This document shows, piece after piece, positions 15,911 to 24,685 of a DNA stretch of 33,832 nucleotides (positions within the stretch are counted from its first letter, which is position 1; each line of letters starts with the position of its first letter). The stretch covers positions 1-33,832 of the forward strand of contig JAKSJA010000018.1 of the NCBI GenBank assembly GCA_024398495.1. The letters run 5' to 3'. The notes beneath the pieces were generated by a model. It had not been told where the DNA came from, did no database searches, and saw nothing but the letters and a program-made list of their open reading frames with translations. Source of the stretch: Bacteroidaceae bacterium (lineage in GTDB: Bacteria; Bacteroidota; Bacteroidia; Bacteroidales; Bacteroidaceae). The position numbers and the translations under genes are program-made.

Positions 15911-16720
15911 TTATGAGCGTTTAATCATTTCACGCATTATCTCCGTCATCAGAGGCTGTGCGTTGTTGGCGGCAATCTGTACCTCTTCGTGACTGACTTC
16001 GGTAGCCTGTCCTTCCACGCCAAGGTCTGTGACGATACTTATTCCGAATACGCGTATTCCACAATGATGAGCCACTATTATCTCCGGTACTGTGGACATT
16101 CCTATGCAGTCAGCCCCCATGTGCCAGTACATGGTATATTCTGCCGGTGTCTCAAAGGTCGGACCCTGCACACCCATATACACACCTTCCATTATGCGGA
16201 TGTTCTTCTCCTTTGCTATTGCCTTCGCCTCTGCTATCAACGCCTTGTCGTAGGTGTCGTGCATGTCAGGGAAACGTGGACCTGTCGGTATGTTCTGTCC
16301 GCGCAGAGGATGCTCTGGAAACATGTTTATGTGGTCTTTGATTATCATCAGGTCGCCGACTCTGAAATTAGGGTTCATGCTTCCTGCGGCATTTGATACG
16401 AAGAGTGTCTTTATTCCCAGTTCGTACATCACGCGGATAGGAAATGTAACCTCCTTCATATTGTACCCTTCATAGTAATGGAAACGTCCTTGCATGGCCA
16501 TAATGTCCTTGCCTCCCAGTTTGCCGAAAATCAGTTTTCCTGAATGTCCTTCTACTGTTGATACGGGGAAGTTGGGAATGTCGTGATAGTCAATGGAGTA
16601 CGTATCCGCTATCTCCGTTGCCAACTGTCCTAATCCTGTACCGAGGATGATGGCAGTCTCTGGACTTGTGGTCATCCTTTCTTTCAGCCACTTAGCTGTT
16701 TCTTGAATCTTTTCTAACAT
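15911..16720 (-). CDS. punA: Purine-nucleoside phosphorylase (trimeric class)
   Basis: This enzyme splits purine nucleosides with phosphate to free base and ribose-1-phosphate in salvage. The 269-residue product shows ILGTGLGQLA (phosphate loop), VEGHSGKLIFG, GRFHYYEGY, VSNAAGSMNP, and GMSTVPEIIVAHHCG, the set of motifs of the homotrimeric PNP family rather than the hexameric DeoD type. The start overlaps the 3' end of lpxK by 29 bases, and thiL follows after four bases, so all are co-translated. Confidence 0.95.
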   Translation of the reverse strand: MLEKIQETAKWLKERMTTSPETAIILGTGLGQLATEIADTYSIDYHDIPNFPVSTVEGHSGKLIFGKLGGKDIMAMQGRFHYYEGYNMKEVTFPIRVMYELGIKTLFVSNAAGSMNPNFRVGDLMIIKDHINMFPEHPLRGQNIPTGPRFPDMHDTYDKALIAEAKAIAKEKNIRIMEGVYMGVQGPTFETPAEYTMYWHMGADCIGMSTVPEIIVAHHCGIRVFGISIVTDLGVEGQATEVSHEEVQIAANNAQPLMTEIMREMIKRS

Positions 16721-17753
16721 AGTCTGTAATTATTTTATTGAATGTTTTTTCCTTGTCGCCAAGAAATCTCACTTGTATAGGCAAGACGAATGTTACTTTT
16801 TGTATGTCTTCCGTCATACCGTCAGCCTGCAGCAGTCTTGTCTCGTCTTTTTCTGTCGTGACGATGATGCGTGGCTCCGGCATGGTGTTGAATCTGTCGC
16901 TTATCTTCCTGATGTCCTCCTTTGTGAAAGCATGATGGTCACCGAATATCATCGGAGTGCAGGTCCTGCACATTGGTTTTACGTCTTCCATCATCTGCCG
17001 TGGCGATGCTATCCCTGTCAGCAGCAGTACGTTGGTGTCACTGAGCATTGGGGTAGGGGTGTCGGCATGTCCTTTCATCGCTCTCAACTCCCCATATTCC
17101 AATGTGGTGAAGAACAGTTGCTGGAAAGGCAGTACCCCGGCATTCTTTTCCAGCACGCGGTAGTCGATAGGACGCATTTCCTTCGGACATTTCGTCACTA
17201 TTATCATGTCAGCCCTGTCAATGTTCTTTGACGGCTCACGCAGTCTTCCAGCCGGCAGCATGCAGTCGTCATTTATCATCCTGTTGCTGTCGATGAGCAG
17301 GATGTTCAGTCCCGGCTTGATATATCTGTGTTGGTAACTGTCATCAAGGAGTATCACATCTGACTTCTCTTCGGCAGACAGCCTTGCCACCCCGTCACAG
17401 CGTTTCTCATCAACGGCTACACTTATGTCTGGAAACTTCCTGTGCATCTGATAAGGCTCGTCTCCGATGTCCTCCATAGTCGTGTTGTCGTCAGCAAGTA
17501 CGAAGCCCTTTGTCTTTCTCTTGTAGCCTCTGCTCAGCACCGCAACGCTATGCTTTGTTTGCAGCAGACGGATGAGGTATTCTATATGAGGTGTCTTTCC
17601 CGTTCCCCCAACGGTGATGTTGCCGACTCCGATGACAGGTATGCTGAAACTGCGGCTCTTCAATATCCCCATATCGAAGAACTTGTTCCGCAGGGTGACC
17701 ACCATTCCGTACAGCCACCCCAGCGGCAACAGCGCAGTTGTTTTATAGTTCAT
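16692..17753 (-). CDS. lpxK: Tetraacyldisaccharide 4'-kinase
   Basis: LpxK adds the 4'-phosphate to the lipid A precursor at the inner membrane. The 353-residue protein has an N-terminal membrane-associated helix, the Walker A of the family (GNITVGGTGKTP, residues 44-55), LSRGYKRKTKGF, GDEPYQMHRKF and the LLDDSYQHRYIKP catalytic stretch. TTEKDETRLL toward the C-terminus is also typical. It is placed 11 bases after sppA and overlaps punA. Its presence shows that the organism makes lipid A. Confidence 0.96.
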   Translation of the reverse strand: MNYKTTALLPLGWLYGMVVTLRNKFFDMGILKSRSFSIPVIGVGNITVGGTGKTPHIEYLIRLLQTKHSVAVLSRGYKRKTKGFVLADDNTTMEDIGDEPYQMHRKFPDISVAVDEKRCDGVARLSAEEKSDVILLDDSYQHRYIKPGLNILLIDSNRMINDDCMLPAGRLREPSKNIDRADMIIVTKCPKEMRPIDYRVLEKNAGVLPFQQLFFTTLEYGELRAMKGHADTPTPMLSDTNVLLLTGIASPRQMMEDVKPMCRTCTPMIFGDHHAFTKEDIRKISDRFNTMPEPRIIVTTEKDETRLLQADGMTEDIQKVTFVLPIQVRFLGDKEKTFNKIITDYVRKDSRNS

Positions 17754-17764
17754 TTAGTCGTTTT

Positions 17765-19573
17765 CTATTTTACTTCCATTATGAACGGTATGCGTGCTTG
17801 CATACGGTCTTGGTTCTTTATCGTCTTGACAAACATGATAGGCTCATACAGTTCGCCGAACTCGCTGCGTATCTTTGAATCCAGCACACCATTGCCCTTC
17901 CCTGTAGTACTCTCCAACAGTTGTGTAAGCCAGTCGGTAGGCTCAGGATATGCCACACGGTGGTATTTCTTTACCTTTGCCAGTTTCGCAGCCTTGCTTA
18001 TTGCTGCGTCAAGACCGCCCAACTCATCCACGAGTTTTATCTTCAGTGCATCCTCAGCAGTATATACATGCCCCTGACCGATGGCATCCACCTGTGCGGT
18101 CGTCATGTGGCGACCGTCGCCGACACGCTTTATGAACAACTGGTAGCCACGCTGTACGTATCTCTCCAGCATTGCCATCTCTTCGTCGTTGATAGGGCGT
18201 ACAGTCGTGTTGCCGAAGGTTGCATTCTTGTTTGTCTTCACCTCATCGAACTTGATACCCAGTTTCTGCGTATATAGTTCGCTGAAGTCAGGGAACATGC
18301 CGAAGATGCCGATGCTTCCCGTCACTGTCGTAGGCTCAGCCACTATCCAGTTAGAGTTGCAACTCATATAATAACCGCCGCTGGCAGCCATGCCACCCAT
18401 GGACACCACAACCGGTTTCTGTTTCTTCAGTAACTCTATCGACCTCCACAACTGCTCTGATGCGTATGCAGAGCCACCGCCAGAGTTGATGCGCAGCACC
18501 ACAGCCTTCACATTTTCATCGGCAGCCAGACGTTCAAGGTCTTTGCAAACATCCTGTGCCACTATCTGATGACTGCCACCGCCGAGCATCCCCTGCTCAG
18601 AAGTCTGCACGATGTCACCGAAAGCATAATAGACAGCAATCTCCTCGCCACTGTCGTCATCATCCACAGTTTTGAGGTCGCTCACCGTCACTTGGTTTAT
18701 CTCGTCACCGCCAAGCACACCCAGAATCTTGTTGCCACCCTTAATGCCGAGACGCTTCATGATGTCCGCCTTTGCCTCGTCAGCATAAGCCAACCTGTCC
18801 ACGAGATGACGCTTCACGAGAGTCTTCTGGTCGTCAAACAGAGTATATCCGTCAGCATATACGTTCAGGGAATCCACCACGATGTTACGGCTCTTGCTCA
18901 CGTCTTTCAGTATGTTGTTCCATATACTTGTCATGTAAGCCATTGTCTGCTCGCGGTTGGCGTCGCTCATCTTGTCCGCAACGAACATCTCCGGAGCACT
19001 CTTGTACGTACCCACCTTTGCCAACTGCATCTTGATGCCCACCTTAGCCAGCAGGTCCTTGATGAACATCGGGTTGCCACCAATGCCATGCCAGTCAATT
19101 TCTCCATTAGGATTCAGCAGAATCTCGTCAGCACATGAAGCAATGTAGTATGCTGGCTGTGAATAAGTATCGCCGTATGAAACAATCCATTTGCCACACT
19201 TCCTGAAATCCGTGAGAGCCTTGCGCACAGCCTGTGCAGAAGCCCACGAGTCGGGCGAGAATATCCCAGCCTGTATGAAGATACCTTTTATGTCATCATT
19301 CTTCTTAGCCTTCTCTATGGCGTTCAGCATATCGTCAAGACCCGTCTGCGACAGCACTGTGCCACCCATAAACTCAGCAAAAGGATTCTCCTCCACACGT
19401 TCATCCAGAGTTCCGTTAAGGTCGATGACGAGAACGGAGTTGTCCTTGATAGGGTTGTCCTCACCGGACAGAACCGAAGAAACTATGGTAAACAGCCCGA
19501 AAAGAAACAGGATGATACCGAAAACAAAAATGCCGACCACTGTGGCAAAAACGTACTTAAAAAACTTTTTCAT
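17765..19573 (-). CDS. sppA: Signal peptide peptidase SppA, 67-kDa type
   Basis: SppA digests cleaved signal peptides at the periplasmic face of the inner membrane. The 602-residue double-domain protein has an N-terminal membrane anchor (residues 1-36), the catalytic lysine in GTYKSAPEMF (Lys191) in the N-domain and the catalytic serine in GGMAASGGYYM (Ser398) in the C-domain, matching the Lys-Ser dyad of the E. coli enzyme. RINSGGGSAYASEQLW and TVTGSIGIFG are further family motifs. The ATG at 19573 lies about 35 bases from a -7 box at 19610-19617. It leads the sppA-lpxK-punA-thiL operon. Confidence 0.96.
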   Translation of the reverse strand: MKKFFKYVFATVVGIFVFGIILFLFGLFTIVSSVLSGEDNPIKDNSVLVIDLNGTLDERVEENPFAEFMGGTVLSQTGLDDMLNAIEKAKKNDDIKGIFIQAGIFSPDSWASAQAVRKALTDFRKCGKWIVSYGDTYSQPAYYIASCADEILLNPNGEIDWHGIGGNPMFIKDLLAKVGIKMQLAKVGTYKSAPEMFVADKMSDANREQTMAYMTSIWNNILKDVSKSRNIVVDSLNVYADGYTLFDDQKTLVKRHLVDRLAYADEAKADIMKRLGIKGGNKILGVLGGDEINQVTVSDLKTVDDDDSGEEIAVYYAFGDIVQTSEQGMLGGGSHQIVAQDVCKDLERLAADENVKAVVLRINSGGGSAYASEQLWRSIELLKKQKPVVVSMGGMAASGGYYMSCNSNWIVAEPTTVTGSIGIFGMFPDFSELYTQKLGIKFDEVKTNKNATFGNTTVRPINDEEMAMLERYVQRGYQLFIKRVGDGRHMTTAQVDAIGQGHVYTAEDALKIKLVDELGGLDAAISKAAKLAKVKKYHRVAYPEPTDWLTQLLESTTGKGNGVLDSKIRSEFGELYEPIMFVKTIKNQDRMQARIPFIMEVK

Positions 19574-19609
19574 ACCTTGTGACTGTTAAACTTAAAATTC
19601 GTCCGTTTG

Positions 19610-19617
19610 CAAAGATA
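19610..19617 (-). promoter_or_regulatory. -7 box upstream of sppA
   Basis: The minus strand reads TATCTTTG followed by CAAAC, a full match to TAnnTTTG, with an expected start of transcription near 19603. A -33 TTTG at the normal 19-21 base distance is not seen. Confidence 0.55.
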
Positions 19618-19677
19618 CGAAAAAATTTTATTTTTTTCGTTTTTGAAATCAAACTTTTCCGTGTGCAACTTTTTTGT

Positions 19678-19685
19678 TATTTTTG
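19678..19685 (+). promoter_or_regulatory. -7 box upstream of the pspC-like gene
   Basis: TATTTTTG at 19678-19685 matches TAnnTTTG and would give a leader of about 65 bases ahead of the small pspC-like gene. The surrounding sequence is T-rich, so chance occurrence is possible. Confidence 0.4.
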
Positions 19686-19758
19686 TGGTCTATTATGTAG
19701 TGAACCTGTTTGAGTTTGCGAAAAATGGAATTTAATCAATAAAAAATACATATAAACT

Positions 19759-19941
19759 ATGAGTCGTAAATTTTATCTTTCTTCTACCGACAAGAAACTC
19801 GGTGGTGTGTGTGGTGGACTGGCTGAGTATTTTGATATTGATCCTCTTTTGGTCCGCATCGCTTTTCTTGTTCTCCTCTTTGGATGTGGAATTGGATTTT
19901 GGGCTTATATCATTCTGTGGATATTGGCTCCCAAGAAATAA
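19759..19941 (+). CDS. PspC-domain small membrane protein
   Basis: The 60-residue product is essentially one PspC domain: [21 protein letters not shown], the [12 protein letters not shown] motif and a single membrane helix [20 protein letters not shown]. PspC proteins of proteobacteria take part in envelope-stress signalling; stand-alone short versions are common in Bacteroidetes and their role is not settled. It is a single-gene unit, divergent from sppA and convergent with the EamA transporter gene. Confidence 0.9.
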   Translation: MSRKFYLSSTDKKLGGVCGGLAEYFDIDPLLVRIAFLVLLFGCGIGFWAYIILWILAPKK

Positions 19942-19992
19942 AAAGTAATCAGCCTCTATTGAAAGTGTTGGAAGTATTTTAGTACCATTTTC

Positions 19993-20904
19993 CTATTTGC
20001 TTCCGAAGAATAGGAACAGCATTGACAGTAATACGAGGAGTAGGTCGAAGATTTTGGATTTGAGGTTTTTCTCTTGGAAGATCATCGCTCCGAAGATGAA
20101 CGATACGACAACGCTGCTGCGGCGTATCATGCTGACGATGCTTATCATCGCCTCTGCATGACTTAACGACCAGAAATATGCGAAGTCGGCTACGGTCAGA
20201 CAGATGGAAATCATCAGGATGCTCCATTTCCAGTCGAGAGGCCGACGCGTGTATCTGCGGTTGCGGTAGCGTTGTATAAGGTATATGACGCTGAGCATTA
20301 CCCATTGCCAAATGTTGTTCCACAGTTGTACGGATACTTGGTCGCAGTCCATGCCTTGCGGGGATAACAGCCAGCGGTCGTAGAGACCGGCGATGGCTCC
20401 GAAGACATTGGCGAGGATGACGCATATTATCCACTTGTTGCGTCTGAAGTCGATACCTTCTTTCTTTCCGCTTTGGCTGAGCAGTACGAATGATATTACG
20501 GCAATAGTAATACCAACCCATTGCCAGAGGTTTAGATGCTCACCAAGTAGTGTCAAGGCTCCGATGAGAACCATTACTGGGCGTGTGGCGTTGATTGGTC
20601 CTACGATAGTTATGGGGAGGTGTTTGATGCCAAGATAACCGCATATCCATGACGACATGACGATGACGGCCTTAAGGATGTAATACACTTGTTCCTGCAG
20701 TATGAACGGATTGGTGTACAGTATGGAGTGTGGGGGGATGACTCCTTCATTTGACAGGAAGAAGAATGGTAGTAGCAGGAGAGATGAGAAGAGTGTGTTC
20801 AGACAGAGTACGGGGATGACGGCATTCGTCTTCAGCGATATCTTCTTGAATACATCGTAGAAACCGAGTAAAACGGCGGATATGAGTGCAAGAATCAACC
20901 ACAT
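19993..20904 (-). CDS. EamA/DMT-superfamily transporter
   Basis: The 303-residue protein has about ten hydrophobic segments in two repeats, with motifs typical of the drug/metabolite transporter superfamily: GFYDVFKKISLK at the start, INATRPVMVLIGALTLLGE at the end of repeat one and SMIRRSSVVVSFIFGAMIFQEKN near the end of repeat two. Such proteins export or import small metabolites; the substrate cannot be read from the sequence. Its ATG overlaps the 3' end of the cation-efflux gene by ten bases, so both form one operon. Confidence 0.88.
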   Translation of the reverse strand: MWLILALISAVLLGFYDVFKKISLKTNAVIPVLCLNTLFSSLLLLPFFFLSNEGVIPPHSILYTNPFILQEQVYYILKAVIVMSSWICGYLGIKHLPITIVGPINATRPVMVLIGALTLLGEHLNLWQWVGITIAVISFVLLSQSGKKEGIDFRRNKWIICVILANVFGAIAGLYDRWLLSPQGMDCDQVSVQLWNNIWQWVMLSVIYLIQRYRNRRYTRRPLDWKWSILMISICLTVADFAYFWSLSHAEAMISIVSMIRRSSVVVSFIFGAMIFQEKNLKSKIFDLLLVLLSMLFLFFGSK

Positions 20905-21758
20905 ACCTTACTGTCACATTCGTAGTCTTCTGTCTCTATCTCGAGGGTGCTGTGGTGTATGCCTTCCTGACAGAGCATTTCCTTTATGTTGTGGATGATG
21001 TCGTGATAAGACGTGATGTCGTTGATGACGACGTGTGCCGTCAGTGCCACCTCGTTGGTACTTATGCCCCAGATGTGTATGTGGTGTACGTTGCCGACAC
21101 CGTCAACAGCCTGCATCTTCTGCACGATGGAATCGGTGTCAATGCTCTCCGGTACTGCATCTACGGACATGCGCAGGCTCTCTGAAAGGAGTCCCCATGT
21201 GGAGATGAGTACGATGACGGCGATGATGATTCCCGTGAGGGGGTCTATGATGTACCATCCTGTGTAGTTGATGATGATTCCTGAGATGACGACACCGGCA
21301 GATACAAGGGTGTCGGCGAGCATGTGCAGAAATGCGCCACGCGTGTTGATGTCGTGTTTATGCTGTTTTGCAAGCACGAGTGCTGTGGCTCCGTTGATGA
21401 CGATGCCTGCGGCGGCTGTCCAGATGACGAATGATGAGTTAACGCTTTCGGGATGCGGAATCTTCTCGATACTTTCTATGATGATGATGCCGACGGCTAC
21501 CAACAGTATGATGGCATTGAGCAACGAAATCAGTATTGAACCTTTGCGATAACCGTAGGTGAAACGTCTTTTTGAATTGTTTGCCGCGGTCAGTTTCAGT
21601 GCTATCATGGCGAGAAGTAGGCTGAATACATCACCGAGGTTGTGTCCTGCATCAGAGATCAGTCCCATGGAGTTGCCATACAGTCCTATGACGACCTCAA
21701 TGATGACGAACAGTAGGTTGAGGACGACAGCAACGACATAGATGGTGTTCAGTTTCAT
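20895..21758 (-). CDS. Cation diffusion facilitator (Zn2+/metal efflux)
   Basis: CDF proteins export Zn2+ or similar divalent metals by proton exchange. The 287-residue product shows six membrane segments, the metal-site motif SDAGHNLGD in helix 2 and its partner HMLADTLVSAG in helix 5, a short His-poor loop (KQHKHDINTRG) and the cytoplasmic ferredoxin-like domain with VHHIHIWGIS. Start choice: an upstream GTG at 21776 lies three bases from a -7 box (21779-21786) and would precede the transcript start, so the ATG at 21758 is preferred. It is the first gene of a two-gene operon with the EamA transporter. Confidence 0.92.
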   Translation of the reverse strand: MKLNTIYVVAVVLNLLFVIIEVVIGLYGNSMGLISDAGHNLGDVFSLLLAMIALKLTAANNSKRRFTYGYRKGSILISLLNAIILLVAVGIIIIESIEKIPHPESVNSSFVIWTAAAGIVINGATALVLAKQHKHDINTRGAFLHMLADTLVSAGVVISGIIINYTGWYIIDPLTGIIIAVIVLISTWGLLSESLRMSVDAVPESIDTDSIVQKMQAVDGVGNVHHIHIWGISTNEVALTAHVVINDITSYHDIIHNIKEMLCQEGIHHSTLEIETEDYECDSKVCG

Positions 21759-21778
21759 ACTTTTGGCTATTTGCACTG

Positions 21779-21786
21779 CAAAGATA
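21779..21786 (-). promoter_or_regulatory. -7 box upstream of the CDF transporter
   Basis: The minus strand reads TATCTTTG, a full match to TAnnTTTG. It places the transcript start near 21772, so the ATG at 21758 is the first usable start codon. It is back-to-back with the divergent box at 21808-21815. Confidence 0.55.
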
Positions 21787-21807
21787 GTGATTTTTATATT
21801 TTTTTAC

Positions 21808-21815
21808 TATTTTTG
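21808..21815 (+). promoter_or_regulatory. -7 box upstream of pgeF
   Basis: TATTTTTG at 21808-21815 followed by CAG matches TAnnTTTG. The pgeF ATG begins only 12 bases downstream, implying a very short or nearly leaderless transcript. Confidence 0.5.
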
Positions 21816-21827
21816 CAGTCGTAAGAA

Positions 21828-22493
21828 ATGAAAAATACAGATTTACTTCAATACAATGTTGCTGACGGGGTGACTGCCTTTTCGACAATGAGGAATGCTG
21901 AATTGCCTTATCCTGTGCTGCAACCGCATCAGGTACATGGTGATGAGGTGGCAGTGGTGGAGTCACGTACCCTGACACGTGATGACTTGCAGGGGGTGGA
22001 CGCACTGATAACAGCATTGGACGACTATCCCATCGCCGTGCGTACTGCCGACTGTGTGCCGGTGTTGCTCTACGACCCTGTGCAAAGGGTGGTGGCTGCC
22101 GTGCATAGTGGATGGAGAGGTACCGTGAAACGTATTTCGCAGAAGACGATGAGGATAATGTGTGAGAAATTCTCAACCACACCATCTCACCTATTGGCGG
22201 TGATAGGTCCATCAATAGGTCCCGACAGTTTTGAGGTGGGGCAGGAGGTCGTGGAGGCATTTCGTGATGCGGGCTTCCCTGTTGCCGACATAAACAGACC
22301 GAAGGAGGGCGTGCCGGAAAAGTCGTATATAGACTTGTGGAAGGCAAATGCGTGGCTGTTGGAGGAGATGGGCGTGAAAGCCGAAAATATCCAAGTGGCG
22401 GGAATTGATACGTATCAACGCAACGACCTGTTTTTTTCTGCACGCCATGAGGGCCGAAAATGTGGAAGGATAATCAATGTGATAAGTTTATAG
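21828..22493 (+). CDS. pgeF: Laccase-domain protein PgeF/YfiH, short form
   Basis: Members of this family carry a Zn-bound His-His-Cys site and act on purine nucleosides or, in E. coli, as a peptidoglycan editing factor. The 221-residue product keeps the key motifs HQVHGDEV, RTADCVPVLLYD and AAVHSGWRGT and the C-terminal TYQRNDLFFSARHEG. It is shorter than usual (about 240-270): between VTAFSTM and HQVHG there are only about a dozen residues, where the family normally has a GGVS...N loop of some 40. The start is set by the -7 box just upstream. The EamA gene follows after 11 bases. Confidence 0.9.
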   Translation: MKNTDLLQYNVADGVTAFSTMRNAELPYPVLQPHQVHGDEVAVVESRTLTRDDLQGVDALITALDDYPIAVRTADCVPVLLYDPVQRVVAAVHSGWRGTVKRISQKTMRIMCEKFSTTPSHLLAVIGPSIGPDSFEVGQEVVEAFRDAGFPVADINRPKEGVPEKSYIDLWKANAWLLEEMGVKAENIQVAGIDTYQRNDLFFSARHEGRKCGRIINVISL

Positions 22494-22504
22494 TTTAAAG
22501 ATAT

Positions 22505-23440
22505 ATGGGAATCATTTTTCTTTTTGTAGCGATATTGTGTACTTCTCTTTTTGCTGTGATATTCAAGATTTGTCAGCAGAGAGGTGTTGAGGTTATGCCG
22601 GTCATCTTGTTCAATTATATCACCGCGGCGTTGATAAGTGTTGTGTCCGTAGCAGTAAACATCACAGTAACCTCTGCTCCTGTGGAGAGTTGTCTTCTGC
22701 CTCCTGTGTCTATTGTCTTGGCATTGATACAGGGTGCTGTGTTCGTGGCAGGTTTCAGCATGATGAACTGGGCAACATTGCGCAGCGGAGTAGCCCTTAC
22801 GACAGTGTCGGCACGTGCATCTCTCGTGGTGCCTGTACTGCTCAGTTGGCTGATTCTCAACCAACCACAGCCGGCATGGATACCGACTGCCCTCATCATC
22901 ATTGCCATGACATTGATTGTGATGCCTGTCGGCGACAACGGAAAACAACAGAACTCTGATTCGCAAGGTGTGATGACAAAGACGAGTGCTGCCATCGCAC
23001 TGGCAGGTGTCTTCATTATATACGGAGTTTCCGACTTTTCGTTCAAACTCATTCAGGACAGCATAGAGAAGACGTTTGCAGATAATGATTTGGAAATCCA
23101 TCTGTCATCATTGACATGCATGATGTTCCTCATGTCTTCATTGCTGGCTCTTGTCATCTGCCTGATGAAAGGCAGTCTTCACCGCAACCGTATCAGTTGG
23201 AAGAGTGTAGGGTGGGGATTTCTGTTGGGACTTGTCAATCTCGGTTGTGCTTCCAGTGTGCTGCGTGCGTTGGGTGAGATGTCCACAGGAGTATTCTATC
23301 CAGTATATAATGCAGGAATAGTGATGATGGCAACGCTGATAGGCGTACTGTTTTTCAAGGAACGCATCAAACCTTGGCAGTATGTGGGACTGCTGTTGGC
23401 TGTCGTCGCCATCGTTCTGTTCACTTATTCTTCTATCTGA
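22505..23440 (+). CDS. EamA/DMT-superfamily transporter
   Basis: The 311-residue product has about ten hydrophobic segments in a two-fold repeat, with the end-of-repeat signatures RASLVVPVLLSWLILNQ and NAGIVMMATLIGVLFFKERI that mark drug/metabolite transporters. It is a different subfamily from the copy at 19993-20904. A polar loop at about 140-160 (NGKQQNSDSQGV) joins the halves. It is 11 bases after pgeF on the same strand and overlaps the convergent gene at 23425 by 16 bases at the 3' ends. Confidence 0.87.
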   Translation: MGIIFLFVAILCTSLFAVIFKICQQRGVEVMPVILFNYITAALISVVSVAVNITVTSAPVESCLLPPVSIVLALIQGAVFVAGFSMMNWATLRSGVALTTVSARASLVVPVLLSWLILNQPQPAWIPTALIIIAMTLIVMPVGDNGKQQNSDSQGVMTKTSAAIALAGVFIIYGVSDFSFKLIQDSIEKTFADNDLEIHLSSLTCMMFLMSSLLALVICLMKGSLHRNRISWKSVGWGFLLGLVNLGCASSVLRALGEMSTGVFYPVYNAGIVMMATLIGVLFFKERIKPWQYVGLLLAVVAIVLFTYSSI

Positions 23441-24006
23441 TTTATTATCTCATCGCAGGTGTTGATGACACGTTTGTTCATCTTTCTGCCGATGAAACCG
23501 CCAGCAACGCCACCGACAACCAATCCGATTATCATATAATAATCTGTTGATTCAGGGTTCCTCTGGTAGATGAGCCAGCACAGCCATCCAAACCACAGTA
23601 TTACCGTTGGCAGGGCAAAATATATCCAGTCGTGATACTGCTTTTTTACCTTTTTCATCTTCTGCGCTACGGTGAAGAGGTCGCCGTTGACATCGTCTTT
23701 TCTCACATTTCTATGGATGAGGAATGTGGCGATGGCACATGTGAGCATATACACGATGGTCACAATGATGAACAGGTAAGAATGTGATATTTCATAGAAT
23801 ACGGCACTGCCGAAGGTTATGACGAACAGGCAGGCAATGTATGAGAATATCGTATTGCCGTTTATCTTCTCCATCTTTTGTTTTATGGTACTGCGTATCA
23901 TCTTGTCGGTGATGATGGTTTCATTTTCCAGTTTTGCTTTCAGCAATGCAATCTGCTGACGCATCTCCTCTATCTGATGTTCTTCTGTATGAATGTTCGT
24001 TTCCAT
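23425..24006 (-). CDS. Four-helix membrane protein, possible anti-sigma factor
   Basis: No named domain is recognised. The 193-residue product begins with a charged coiled-coil region (METNIHTEEHQIEEMRQQIA to about residue 40), then two membrane helices (about 53-98), a cytoplasmic stretch rich in lysine, one helix with a Trp-rich start (DWIYFALPTVILWFGWLCW) and a last helix with GLVVGGVAGGFIG. It starts two bases after the ECF sigma stop, an arrangement typical for sigma/anti-sigma pairs, and both proteins begin METN. The anti-sigma role is inference from position and topology. Confidence 0.8.
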   Translation of the reverse strand: METNIHTEEHQIEEMRQQIALLKAKLENETIITDKMIRSTIKQKMEKINGNTIFSYIACLFVITFGSAVFYEISHSYLFIIVTIVYMLTCAIATFLIHRNVRKDDVNGDLFTVAQKMKKVKKQYHDWIYFALPTVILWFGWLCWLIYQRNPESTDYYMIIGLVVGGVAGGFIGRKMNKRVINTCDEIINQIEE

Positions 24007-24008
24007 GA

Positions 24009-24482
24009 TTACATTTGTTTTAATTGTTCTTTAATCCTGACGAGTTTGACAGATACGTTTTTCGTGGAAATACCGATAATCTGTCCTATCTCTTCATAAC
24101 TGACATTGTCCAGCCACAGCAATACTATTGCCCTGTCCACAGGACCCAGTCGATGAATGCGATCGTAGAGTTGCCTGATCTGTTTTGCGTCGTTGTCTTC
24201 GTCGCTGAAAAGATTGGCATTCATGGATAGTCTTTCCTTTTGTCTGGTACGTTTGTTTTTTCTGTCCACGGAGATGCAGGTGTTGAGGCTCACGCGGTAG
24301 ATGAACGTGTTCATGCTACATTCGTTGCGGAACTTCCCGATACCTTTCCACAGGTTTATCAGCACTTCCTGAAACAGGTCGTTGACCTCATCTTCGTCCT
24401 TAGAAAACATATAACAAACGGTGTAGATAGTACCTTTGTACTCTCTGACGATTCGTGTAAAATCCAGTTCGTTTGTTTCCAT
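24009..24482 (-). CDS. ECF-family RNA polymerase sigma factor
   Basis: The 157-residue protein shows sigma region 2 (VCYMFSKDEDEVNDLFQEVL, then LWKGIGKFRNECSMNTFIYR) and sigma region 4 with a helix-turn-helix (LGPVDRAIVLLWLDNVSYEE, then IGQIIGISTKNVSVKLVRIK). Length and motif spacing fit extracytoplasmic-function sigma factors. A membrane protein that may control it follows immediately, and an outer-membrane receptor gene lies divergently across a 203-base gap. A link of sigma factor and receptor is plausible, but no shared promoter motif was identified. Confidence 0.94.
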   Translation of the reverse strand: METNELDFTRIVREYKGTIYTVCYMFSKDEDEVNDLFQEVLINLWKGIGKFRNECSMNTFIYRVSLNTCISVDRKNKRTRQKERLSMNANLFSDEDNDAKQIRQLYDRIHRLGPVDRAIVLLWLDNVSYEEIGQIIGISTKNVSVKLVRIKEQLKQM

Positions 24483-24508
24483 TTGGTGGTTTTGTTTAAA
24501 GTTTTCTG

Positions 24509-24516
24509 TATCTTTG
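24509..24516 (+). promoter_or_regulatory. Possible -7 box in the sigma/receptor intergenic region
   Basis: The 203-base gap 24483-24685 holds TATCTTTG at 24509-24516 (plus) and TATCTTCG-type boxes on the minus strand at 24563-24570. The plus box would give the receptor gene a leader of about 160 bases; the minus box would serve the sigma gene. None has a -33 element at ideal spacing, and no inverted repeat or terminator was seen in the gap. Confidence 0.3.
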
Positions 24517-24685
24517 ACGCAGTTTTGCGGAGATAACTACAAAAATAAAAAAATGTGTGTTGCGAAGATAACATATTTAGATACAAACAATGGTATATGC
24601 ACGCAACTTTTTCTGCATTTTCTTCGTCTAACGTGTAGTGAGTCGGCAAAGATTTGCGACAGATGAAATAAAATAGAATGTTTAC

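Noticed and set aside
21759-21776. GTG at 21776 as start of the CDF transporter
   Set aside because: It would lie three bases from the -7 box and upstream of the expected transcript start; ATG at 21758 fits the family N-terminus.
22415-23101. 228-residue open frame on the minus strand
   Set aside because: It is opposite the end of pgeF and an EamA transporter gene; its composition (C, H, Y, R runs) is typical of an antisense shadow.
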